Assembly: GCA_021648585.1 (NCBI GenBank)
Contig: JAKISM010000021.1
Location: forward strand, 1 to 23,605
DNA length: 23,605 nucleotides
Source of the DNA: Devosiaceae bacterium
Lineage (GTDB): Bacteria > Pseudomonadota > Alphaproteobacteria > Rhizobiales > Devosiaceae
Reading direction: 5' to 3'
The notes beneath the pieces are model-generated. The model did no database searches. It saw only the letters and a list, made by a program, of their open reading frames with translations, and was not told the DNA's origin. Positions 15,833 to 23,305 of the stretch are shown here, in pieces. Position 1 is the first letter of the stretch, and the number at the start of each line of letters is the position of its first letter. Position numbers and translations under genes: made by a program.

Positions 15833-16825
15833 TTAATTATCTGAGACTGGTTTTTCGTCGTTAACTTTAACAACGAAGCTACCATCTAAAATTGCAGCCT
15901 GTTTAGCTTTTACAGCAGCCACGATATCAGCCGAAATCAGTGATTCGTCCATTACCAGCGAACCACCGCCATATTGCATATAGCTATACTTACCATAATC
16001 ATCGGCTTCGTAAGTGCCATCTGCTACCGCTTTAATAGCAATATCAATGGTTGCTTCCATGTGCCAAATTGCTGAGGCAAGTATGGTGCCTGGATAATCG
16101 GCTGATGTGTCAATCACGTTGCCAATAGCCTTGAGGCCACGCTCCATAGCTGCATCAGAAACACCGAAACGTTCTGCATACATGACATCGGCACCAGCAT
16201 CCATCATCGCAAAAGCGCTTTCTTTTGCTTTAGGTGGATCATACCAGCTATCTATAAAATTAACTAAAAAAGTAACCTCTGGATTAGTTTCCCGAGCGCC
16301 TTCCATAAAAGCATGCATTAGTCGGTTAACTTCAGGAATCGCATATCCTCCAACCATGCCAATCACATTGCTTTTACTGTCAGCACCAGCAATCATGCCA
16401 GAGAGGTAGGCAGGCTCATGAATATAGTTGTCAAATATAGAGAAGTTAGGTTCTTGTGGGGCGAAAGATGACCCCATTAGGAAGGCAATGTCTGGATAAT
16501 CTTCAGCCACTTTGCGTGCAGCCCGTTCAAGGCCGAAAACCTCGCCTACGATTAAGTTAACTCCGCTTTCAGCATATTCGCGCATAACACGTTCATAGTC
16601 AGTATTGGACACGTTTTCAGAATATACATATTCGATATCCCCGCGTTCCTTAGCAGCAGTTAGCGCAATATGAATACGGCTAATCCACTGTTGTTCAACT
16701 GGCAGAGTAAAAATCCCTGCTACCTTTGTGGCTTGCGCCATTGCGACAGTAGGTGACATCAATAATCCGAGCATTGTTGCTCCAATGATTACACTTCTTC
16801 TGGATATTAAATATAGTAAACCCAT
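15833..16825 (-). CDS. BMP-family nucleoside-type substrate-binding protein
   Basis: This is the periplasmic binding protein of the Bmp/Med/PnrA family (PF02608), the receptor for a nucleoside or nucleobase ABC importer. The 330 residues begin with a Sec-type signal (hydrophobic VIIGATMLGLLMS, cleavage near AMA-Q). There is no lipobox, so it is soluble in the periplasm. Recognisable family stretches are YSENV...DYERVMREYAESG, IVGEVFG, FDNYIHEPAYLSGMIAG, SNVIGMVGGY, FIDSWYDPPKAKE and a final KYSYMQYGGGS. The ATG at 16825 has a strong ribosome site, AAAGGGAGT (16839-16831). It is the first gene of the operon that continues with the ATPase, two permeases and a cytosine deaminase. The linked deaminase suggests cytosine, cytidine or a related base as cargo, but the ligand cannot be read from the sequence. 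Confidence 0.92.
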   Translation of the reverse strand: MGLLYLISRRSVIIGATMLGLLMSPTVAMAQATKVAGIFTLPVEQQWISRIHIALTAAKERGDIEYVYSENVSNTDYERVMREYAESGVNLIVGEVFGLERAARKVAEDYPDIAFLMGSSFAPQEPNFSIFDNYIHEPAYLSGMIAGADSKSNVIGMVGGYAIPEVNRLMHAFMEGARETNPEVTFLVNFIDSWYDPPKAKESAFAMMDAGADVMYAERFGVSDAAMERGLKAIGNVIDTSADYPGTILASAIWHMEATIDIAIKAVADGTYEADDYGKYSYMQYGGGSLVMDESLISADIVAAVKAKQAAILDGSFVVKVNDEKPVSDN

Positions 16826-16879
16826 TATAAACTCCCTTTAATATTGCGTCTGAAAAATACTAGTAAAGAAAAACATAAT

Positions 16880-16895
16880 TTTACCATTTGGTCAA
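16880..16895 (-). promoter_or_regulatory. Candidate operator/promoter element of the nucleoside transporter operon
   Basis: On the minus strand the 16-mer TTGACCA-AA-TGGTAAA is an imperfect dyad in which six of seven positions are symmetric (ideal TTGACCA-N2-TGGTCAA). It lies 55-70 bp upstream of the binding-protein ATG. Its first half, TTGACC, could also serve as a -35 hexamer, though no clean -10 box is seen 16-18 bp downstream. Short dyads of this TGACCA/TGGTCA type are typical of GntR-like repressors, but no regulator gene of that type is nearby, so the binding protein is unknown. Confidence 0.42.
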
Positions 16896-17045
16896 GATAT
16901 TTCAGTTTCCCTGTTGGAATGATCGCTAAATACCTGCGTTTAATCGTCTAAAAACCTTTAATTGAAAACCGGCGATAAGCATTTTAGGATAAGGCTAAAG
17001 AACTGATAAAATCAGAATAAAATTTTTAAGAATATAAATAAGTGC

Positions 17046-17081
17046 TTGACACTATTTTTCAAAGTTATATATCTATAACTT
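17046..17081 (+). promoter_or_regulatory. Sigma70-type promoter with embedded 20-bp palindrome (candidate TetR operator)
   Basis: A perfect -35 hexamer TTGACA lies at 17046-17051. The -10 region 16-17 bp downstream (TATATC or ATATCT, about 17068-17074) falls inside a perfect palindrome, AAGTTATA-TATC-TATAACTT (17062-17081), whose 8-bp arms are separated by 4 bp. TetR-family repressors typically bind palindromes of this size that overlap their own promoter. The site is about 140 bp upstream of the repressor gene that heads the efflux operon. Autorepression relieved by a pump substrate is therefore the natural reading. Confidence 0.6.
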
Positions 17082-17219
17082 CTTTTGATGATTGACTAAG
17101 GACTATATGTTGCAAGCTAATAGCTTTATATTACGAGAGGTAACTACTATTGCCCCAGTTAAATATAATATCTTATCCAGCTTTTTTGATGGCGGCGTTC
17201 TTTGCCTCAAGGGATGGCG

Positions 17220-17828
17220 ATGATGTCTGATTATAAATCTACACTTGAAAGAAAAAAGCAGATAGTGAAAACCGTGCTTGAGTTATCTTATCAGCACGGA
17301 GCGCCTAATGTTTCTACAAATATGATCGCACAGCATTTGGGGATAACACAACCTGCATTATATAAGCATTTTAAGAATAAACAGGAAATTTGGGAAGAGG
17401 TTGCAACTAGCATTGCTAAGAAAATTTCAAAAAATATTGCTGCAAAAAATGAAGAAAAATTGCAGCCAATTACAGCTTTGAAACGACTGGTTTTGTCTCA
17501 TCTAGAACTATTACGTAAAGCGCCCGCTTTGCTTGAAATCATGGTGCTGCGCAAAAAGAACAATGAACATTCTACATTTCAAAAAATCATTCAAAATTCA
17601 ATGAAAAATTTTCATAACGCCTTGGCGCAAGAGGTGAAGCGAGCAGTCAAAGAGGAGGAATTTGATTGCAATCTTTGCGCAAAAGACGCTTCTTCATTGA
17701 TCATGGGTTTGGTGCAAAGCCTTGTCCTTCGCATGTTAATTGAGCGAAATCCCGATATTTTAAGCAAAAATGGTGAGCGACTTTTAGATTTGCTGTTGTC
17801 GGGTTTTACCAAAATAGGAACAAAATAA
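17220..17828 (+). CDS. TetR/AcrR-family transcriptional repressor of the efflux operon
   Basis: A 202-residue DNA-binding regulator, normal in length for the family. The N-terminal TetR helix-turn-helix runs from about residue 13 to 58. It includes VSTNMIAQHLGITQPALYKH with the family-typical LYKHF(K/x)NK, after which the ligand-binding domain is helical and variable. The frame is open from a TTG at 17202, but AAGGG (17209-17213) fits the ATG at 17220 or the next one at 17223, so the true start is probably one of these. The stop shares one base with the start of the adaptor gene, so repressor and pump are co-transcribed. It probably represses its own operon at the palindrome 17062-17081 and is released by a pump substrate. 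Inducer unknown. Confidence 0.9.
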   Translation: MMSDYKSTLERKKQIVKTVLELSYQHGAPNVSTNMIAQHLGITQPALYKHFKNKQEIWEEVATSIAKKISKNIAAKNEEKLQPITALKRLVLSHLELLRKAPALLEIMVLRKKNNEHSTFQKIIQNSMKNFHNALAQEVKRAVKEEEFDCNLCAKDASSLIMGLVQSLVLRMLIERNPDILSKNGERLLDLLLSGFTKIGTK

Positions 17829-19186
17829 TGAGAGCTGGCTTTAAATTATTACTAATAACTTTACCAATAATTGCATTGGGGGCGGCGTTTCTTGCTTATA
17901 ATATCAACAACAAAACACCTCCCCTTCAAAAGGAAGCGATTGAACATGCTGTTGCTGTGAGAGTTATTAAAGCTACTAATAGCACGATTTCTGCTATGGC
18001 CTCAGGGTTTGGCATAATTATGCCTGAGCGTAACTATGAAGCAATAGCGCAGGTTTCTGGTGCTGCTAAATATGTTTCTCCATTGTTGAAAAAGGGAAAT
18101 ATCCTCCCCAAAGGAACAGTTTTAGTACGCCTAAATGATAAGGATTACAGATTAATTGCCGCCCAATCCCAAGCCAATATTCGCTCTGTTGAAGCTCGCC
18201 TAGCTGAAATTGGGGTTTCAGAATCTAATTTGAAAGTTGCACTGGCAATAGAAGAAGAAACTCTAAACTTAAAAAACCGTGAGTTAGAAAGGGCAAATAA
18301 ACTTTACCAATCAGGCACTAGCTCACAAGCTGTTTTAGAAAAGACAGAATCTGCCTATTTAGCGCAAAAACAAAAAATGCAAAACCTGAAAAGCTCACTT
18401 GCCCTTGTTGAGCCGCAAAGGCTTGTGCAAAAAGAGCAAATTGCGGTGCATCGTGCATCTTTAGAGATTGCTGAGTTAAATATTGAAAGAACAGAATTAC
18501 GCCTGCCATTTGATGCCAGAGTAGGCGATGTAATGGTTGAGCAAGGTCAGCTAGTGCGAAGTGGGCAGGTTGTTGCCAAATTAGACGGCATTAACGCTGC
18601 TGAAGTGGAAGCACAGATAGCTGTTGCCGATGTAAAAACATTATTCAATCAACACCAAACAGGAGTAAATTACTCCATGCTAGACCCTGCAGCTCTTACA
18701 AATATTCTTTTGGATGTTGGGGTGCAAGTTCGAGTGCAGATGAAATTGGGAGATGAATATATAGACTGGCCAGCAAAGGTAAGTCGAATAAGTAATGCCA
18801 TTGATCAAAAAACAGGTACGGTTGGTGTTATTGTGCGCATCGAAAATAATTATAAAGATGCTAAACTAGAAGTTCGCCCACCGCTAACACGAGGAATGTT
18901 CGTTGAGGCTATCCTTCAGTCTTCACCGATAAAAGCCATTCTAGTTCCACGTAACTCTATTCGTGATGGCAAAGTAATTGTAGCTGATGATAAAAATAGA
19001 CTTCGCCTTGTGCCTGTAGAAATTGCTTTTATGCGAGATCGTGTTGCGGCAATTACAGGGGGCATAGAAGATGGAACTAATATTGTGCTTAGCACTCCCG
19101 TGCCTATGATTGAGGGTATGCTTTTATCACCACATGTTGATGAAGTGCTTATGCAAGAAATTAGCTCTTATGAGGTCAATAAATGA
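17828..19186 (+). CDS. RND efflux periplasmic adaptor (membrane fusion protein)
   Basis: A periplasmic adaptor (HlyD/AcrA family) linking an inner-membrane RND pump to an outer-membrane channel. The 452 residues start with an N-terminal membrane anchor or signal (FKLLLITLPIIALGAAFLAY) without a lipobox cysteine, so it is probably anchored by that helix. The lipoyl-like halves flank a long alpha-helical hairpin (about residues 110-220, rich in Gln, Glu and Leu heptads). The second half contains the characteristic LPFDARVGDVMVEQGQLVRSG. Beta-barrel and membrane-proximal domains follow, including GTVGVIVRIEN and TRGMFVEAIL. The start overlaps the TetR stop by 1 bp and the stop overlaps the pump start by 4 bp (ATGA). 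The three genes form one operon. No outer-membrane factor gene is present. Confidence 0.92.
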   Translation: MRAGFKLLLITLPIIALGAAFLAYNINNKTPPLQKEAIEHAVAVRVIKATNSTISAMASGFGIIMPERNYEAIAQVSGAAKYVSPLLKKGNILPKGTVLVRLNDKDYRLIAAQSQANIRSVEARLAEIGVSESNLKVALAIEEETLNLKNRELERANKLYQSGTSSQAVLEKTESAYLAQKQKMQNLKSSLALVEPQRLVQKEQIAVHRASLEIAELNIERTELRLPFDARVGDVMVEQGQLVRSGQVVAKLDGINAAEVEAQIAVADVKTLFNQHQTGVNYSMLDPAALTNILLDVGVQVRVQMKLGDEYIDWPAKVSRISNAIDQKTGTVGVIVRIENNYKDAKLEVRPPLTRGMFVEAILQSSPIKAILVPRNSIRDGKVIVADDKNRLRLVPVEIAFMRDRVAAITGGIEDGTNIVLSTPVPMIEGMLLSPHVDEVLMQEISSYEVNK

Positions 19187-22100
19187 TAAGATTTTTTACC
19201 GCTCACCCAACAATCTCAAATATATTGATGGTTGTTTTTCTAGCTGCAGGACTATTAGCTGGGCCTCAATTATTACGTGAAACCTTTCCACGCAAAGACC
19301 TCACTCGAGTTGAAATTACTGTTCCTTATCCCAGTGCACGACCTGAAGATGTAGAGAGCGCAATATGTGAGCGTATTGAAAATGCATTGGATAAAGTGTC
19401 GGATATTGAAAGCCAATCTTGTGAAGCACGTGAAGGATTAGGTCGAGCTATTGCAAAGATGAATGAGGGCGGGGATTTTCAAGCTTTTGTAGCCAATGTG
19501 AAATCAGAGTTAGAATCGGTTACAGATTTTCCAGATCGTGCAAAAGATGTAAGTGTGAAGCCGCTGGGTTTAACAGATTTTGTAGCATCTGTTTCAATTA
19601 CTGGGCCTCTTAGCCGCACCAACTTAAATGATTATGCACAAGATGTGCGCACTCGTATGTTGCGATGGGATGGCATTCCAATAGTAACAATAAAAGGCTT
19701 TTCCACTCGGGAACTTCGTGTCGAATTGGATATGGTGGCGTTGCGTAAATTTAATATGTCGGTTTCTGATATAGCACGTGCCATTGAGGTAACTAGCATT
19801 GATATCCCCGCAGGATCAGTTGAAACAAATGATGAAACTCTTTTAGTGCGAGTGGCGGAGGAGCGACAAAGCGCTGATGAATTAGCTGAATTAATAATCC
19901 GTTCTGCTGCTAATGGTGGGCAAGTTCGATTAGAAGAAGTAGCCAAAATCACTGAACGGTTTGCTCAAGATGATGATAGAATTACTTTTAATGGCAAACC
20001 AGCAGCTGTGCTAGATGTTAGCAAAACTCGGGTTGAAGATAGTTTGCGTGTAATTGATGCTATTAAGTCATTTTTGCAACATGAGCAAAGCCAAGCGCCA
20101 ACAGGAATTGTTCTCGAAATAACTTCAGATGCAGCCTCAGTAGTGCGAGATAGATTAGAGTTAGTAATAATTAATGGCTTGCAGGGGTTAGCGCTCGTAG
20201 TTTTATTGCTTTGGGCATTTTTTGGTTTGCGGTTTTCCTTTTGGGTAGCAATGGGGCTGCCTGTATCTTTTATGGGTGGGATATTTTTAATGTGGGTGGT
20301 TGGTTATTCGCTAAACCTGATGACCACGATTGGCTTGTTAATAGTCATTGGAATTTTGATGGATGATGCCATTGTTATTGCTGAAAATATTGCCCGCTTA
20401 CGAGAAAAAGGCCTTTCCGCATTGGAGGCTGCTGCACAAGGTGCAAGGCAAGTTTTCCCCAATATATTAGCCTCTTTTGGCACTACGGCGATGGTTTTTG
20501 GCTCATTAGCCTTTCTTTCTGGAGATTTAGGCTCAGTATTACGAGTAGTGCCAGTAGTTATGTTATTTGTGCTTGTGGTTTCTTTGGTTGAGGCATTTCT
20601 AATCCTCCCACATCACCTTATCCATTCGCTTGAAAATCGTAAAAAACCGCGTGGTATTCCAGCGATAGCCAATGCAGGATTAATTTGGACGCGCGATAAG
20701 CTAGTAGGCCCTCTTGTTGATTTAACAATTCGCTTTCGTTATATAACGGCTGGTCTAGCACTAGCTTTGATGCTTTCAGCAATAGCAATGATAGCAGGTG
20801 GACATCTAAAATTTGTGGCATTTCCTGAACTAGATAGCGATACTATTGTTGCTCGTGTGCTATTGCCGCAAGGAACTCCACTTTCACGCACTGAAGAAAT
20901 TGTCGAAAAACTTCAAAACGGCCTTAGCAAGGTAAATGAAGACCTTTCACCACTTCAGCCAGAAGGGGAAAAATTAATCCGCAATGTTTCTGTGTTTTAT
21001 GGCCAAAATATTGATGCCTTTGAAGCAGGGCCTCACCTTGCAACAATAAGCGTTGATTTATTGCCTTCAGATATACGTGTTCATCGACCTAGCGAAATTA
21101 TGTCTAATTGGCGTAATGCTGTTGGAGAACTTCCTGATATAATCAGTTTGAAATATACTGAATCAAGCATTGGACCAGCTGGCATAGCCATAGATTTGCG
21201 CTTAAAGGGCGATGATTTAGAGGTTTTGGCAACGGCAGCTGCAGAACTTAAATATTGGGTTGAAAGCTATGAGGGTGTAACTTCTGTCATGACTGATTTA
21301 AGGCCGGGCAAGCGTGAAATAAGAATAAAAATGAATGATAACGCAGCGACAATGGGGATAAATGCTGCAATGATTGCAGATCAGTTGCGCTCCGCTTATT
21401 TTGGCACAACGGTTAGCGAAATGCAGGTGCGAGGGCAGTTATTGGAAGTTACTGCAATTTTAGATTATGAGAGCCGTAGCTCTCTTGCGCAGTTTGATAA
21501 TTTTTTCATTATCCGCCCAGATGGCAGTTATGTTCCGCTAAGCGTGGTAACTGATATTGATATTGTGCAAGGTTTCAGCCGAATAAATCGTGAAGATGGA
21601 CTGCGTACTGTAACATTACAAGGAACAATAGATACTAGCATTGCTAACTCCGCAGCTATTGTAAGCGATACATTAAACCGCTTTACCCCAGAACTTCTCA
21701 AACGTTATCCTAATATCTCATTGGACGTTGAAGGGCAGCGTGCGGAAGCACAAAAAACCCAAAAATCTATGTTGAAAGGCTTTGCTATTGGTCTTGTTGG
21801 TGTGTTTTTATTGCTTAGTTTCCTGTTCCGCTCATATTTAGAGCCAATCGTTGTAATGTTAATAATCCCACTTTCCTTATCAGGAACGATTTTTGGGCAC
21901 ATGATAATGGGCTTAGATTTTTCTATGCCCTCACTTCTTGGTTTTGCAGCGCTGGCTGGAGTAGTGGTGAATAATTCGATTTTGCTGGTAGATTTTGTTA
22001 AACGCGAACATGGCGAAGCTGAAACGGTAGCCATTGCCGCAGGTCTTGCTGCAAGGGCACGTTTTAGGGCAATATTTTTAACCTTAAGCACAACCATAGT

Positions 22101-22308
22101 GGGTTTGCTTCCAATCCTAACAGAAACCAGCCTGCAAGCGCAGATATTAATTCCATTAGTTACCAGCTTGGCATTTGGTCTGTTATTTTCTGGGCTAATG
22201 GTATTGTTCGTCCTGCCATCTATATATGCTATTTTTGATGATTTTGGTCTAAGCACATTAGCAAAAGAGAGAAAACAAAAAGCAATTATTCAGGCAAAAT
22301 CCGAATGA
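19183..22308 (+). CDS. RND-family efflux pump (AcrB/HAE1-like)
   Basis: A proton-driven inner-membrane efflux pump of 1041 residues with the duplicated RND layout: helix 1 at about 12-30, a large periplasmic loop, a six-helix block, and the same again. The proton-relay aspartates of helix 4 are present as Asp394-Asp395 in ILMDDAIVIAENIAR, matching AcrB Asp407-Asp408. In helix 10 the AcrB Lys940 position is Asn930 (GVVVNNSILLVDF), a substitution also known in other RND subgroups, so the relay differs in detail. The divergent sequence and the NN motif place it outside the classical AcrB branch, and the substrate cannot be predicted. The ATG overlaps the adaptor stop (ATGA). A weak terminator follows the gene. 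Confidence 0.93.
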   Translation: MIRFFTAHPTISNILMVVFLAAGLLAGPQLLRETFPRKDLTRVEITVPYPSARPEDVESAICERIENALDKVSDIESQSCEAREGLGRAIAKMNEGGDFQAFVANVKSELESVTDFPDRAKDVSVKPLGLTDFVASVSITGPLSRTNLNDYAQDVRTRMLRWDGIPIVTIKGFSTRELRVELDMVALRKFNMSVSDIARAIEVTSIDIPAGSVETNDETLLVRVAEERQSADELAELIIRSAANGGQVRLEEVAKITERFAQDDDRITFNGKPAAVLDVSKTRVEDSLRVIDAIKSFLQHEQSQAPTGIVLEITSDAASVVRDRLELVIINGLQGLALVVLLLWAFFGLRFSFWVAMGLPVSFMGGIFLMWVVGYSLNLMTTIGLLIVIGILMDDAIVIAENIARLREKGLSALEAAAQGARQVFPNILASFGTTAMVFGSLAFLSGDLGSVLRVVPVVMLFVLVVSLVEAFLILPHHLIHSLENRKKPRGIPAIANAGLIWTRDKLVGPLVDLTIRFRYITAGLALALMLSAIAMIAGGHLKFVAFPELDSDTIVARVLLPQGTPLSRTEEIVEKLQNGLSKVNEDLSPLQPEGEKLIRNVSVFYGQNIDAFEAGPHLATISVDLLPSDIRVHRPSEIMSNWRNAVGELPDIISLKYTESSIGPAGIAIDLRLKGDDLEVLATAAAELKYWVESYEGVTSVMTDLRPGKREIRIKMNDNAATMGINAAMIADQLRSAYFGTTVSEMQVRGQLLEVTAILDYESRSSLAQFDNFFIIRPDGSYVPLSVVTDIDIVQGFSRINREDGLRTVTLQGTIDTSIANSAAIVSDTLNRFTPELLKRYPNISLDVEGQRAEAQKTQKSMLKGFAIGLVGVFLLLSFLFRSYLEPIVVMLIIPLSLSGTIFGHMIMGLDFSMPSLLGFAALAGVVVNNSILLVDFVKREHGEAETVAIAAGLAARARFRAIFLTLSTTIVGLLPILTETSLQAQILIPLVTSLAFGLLFSGLMVLFVLPSIYAIFDDFGLSTLAKERKQKAIIQAKSE

Positions 22309-22346
22309 GTTTTTAAGGATATAAATGAATGATTGCCCTACTCACT

Positions 22347-22373
22347 TGCCCTTAAATCAGTTGGGCATTTTTT
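22347..22373 (+). terminator. Intrinsic terminator after the RND operon
   Basis: TGCCC (22347-22351) pairs with GGGCA (22363-22367) around an 11-nt loop and is followed by six T residues (22368-22373). The stem is short, so termination may be only moderate. It is oriented for the plus-strand efflux operon and overlaps the last codons of the convergent minus-strand gene ending at 22357. In the minus direction no U-run follows the stem, so it is not bidirectional. Confidence 0.6.
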
Positions 22374-23223
22374 GTCCTGAATAAGGGACAGGCAAACAAG
22401 CAATGCCAACACGAACTAGTCTGGTGCATAATTGTTCTGCTTCTGCGTAGGAATTCACAGGGCCAGCGATTAGGTTTTGTTCTGTGGCATCGTTGTTATT
22501 TGAGAGAATAGGCTTCAGGCCTATTAATAATGTTCCTACTTTTTTTTCAATTTCTTGCCACGCAATAAATGCATCGGTTTGAGTTGTTTTATTACCAATA
22601 GCTATTCCAAATTCTGAGCTAGAAATTGTTTCAGGCTTTTTTTCATTTTTAGAAACATTTTGGTCAATAGGGTTTTGATCAAGGGCGGCTGGCATTTCGA
22701 ATTGCTGTAAGGTTGGCTCTGATTGATTTGAAGGCTCAATAGAGGTGTTAGTGATAGAAACAGAACCTCCCTCCACTAAATATGTTTCATCATTTCTATC
22801 GCCAATCGCAGCTGTTGAAATTGAACTATCAATCCCTACACCGGGTGGCACTGCTTGTAATATTACTGGAATAGAGCTTTCAAGTGCGCCAACACGTTGC
22901 GTGACTTGGCCTCGCCCTTGTTCTGCTAATGTCATTTGTGAAGAAAGTTGCGCATAGCTATTTCTTAAAATAATGCTTTCAGTTTTTAATTGCGCTACTT
23001 GGCTACGTAATTGATTTAGGTTGCCGCCATCAAGACGTGTGGATTGTAACCCTGTGATAAATTCAGCTGGCAATAGGGAAGGTAGGTTAGCTCCCAAAAT
23101 AGCTAGAGCGCCACTGATAAGAGCAGCAGAGCCCCAAAAGGTAACATCACTTTGCCTAATTTGATCTTTATGTTTTGTCTGCTGCTTATCTTTTGGCAAT
23201 TTTATCTCGTAGTTACGAATCAT
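22357..23223 (-). CDS. Membrane-anchored protein with coiled coil and SPOR-like C-terminus
   Basis: A protein of 288 residues that I cannot name. A basic cytoplasmic N-terminus (residues 1-27) leads to one hydrophobic helix at about 29-52 (TFWGSAALISGALAILGANL). A Gln- and Leu-rich segment follows (about 68-112) that should form a coiled coil, and then a long low-complexity Ser/Asn/Pro-rich linker. The final 80 or so residues (from about EFGIAIGNKTTQTDAF to the end) alternate like a SPOR-type fold, including LIAGPVNSYAEAEQLCTRL and VGIACLPV. SPOR domains bind denuded peptidoglycan, which suggests a cell-envelope role, but the match is visual only. The ATG at 23223 has no strong ribosome site. 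It is divergent from glmU with an 82-bp gap and convergent with the efflux operon. Confidence 0.68.
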   Translation of the reverse strand: MIRNYEIKLPKDKQQTKHKDQIRQSDVTFWGSAALISGALAILGANLPSLLPAEFITGLQSTRLDGGNLNQLRSQVAQLKTESIILRNSYAQLSSQMTLAEQGRGQVTQRVGALESSIPVILQAVPPGVGIDSSISTAAIGDRNDETYLVEGGSVSITNTSIEPSNQSEPTLQQFEMPAALDQNPIDQNVSKNEKKPETISSSEFGIAIGNKTTQTDAFIAWQEIEKKVGTLLIGLKPILSNNNDATEQNLIAGPVNSYAEAEQLCTRLVRVGIACLPVPYSGQKMPN

Positions 23224-23305
23224 TATTCATTGAAGTTTAGCACTGGAGCGCAAATTAAACATATAATTTATTGAAACATTAAAAGAATATCTTTACTAAA
23301 CCAAT

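Noticed and set aside
16826..17045. Purine-type riboswitch upstream of the BMP-family operon
   Set aside because: I looked for a purine riboswitch-like arrangement of three stems with conserved loops on the minus strand and found none. Only an AT-rich leader with a short dyad is visible.
17085..17098. TTGAT-GATT-GACTA as a second FNR-type box
   Set aside because: The second half-site matches ATCAA poorly and the downstream genes (TetR and RND pump) give no reason for anaerobic control.
17202..17219. TTG start for the TetR gene, adding six residues
   Set aside because: AAGGG at 17209-17213 would lie inside the extension and is well spaced for the ATG at 17220 or 17223.
21705..22256. Open frame of 183 codons on the minus strand within the RND pump
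   Set aside because: It is antisense to a highly conserved helical region of the pump with clear coding pattern on the plus strand. Lys- and Ser-rich shadow composition.
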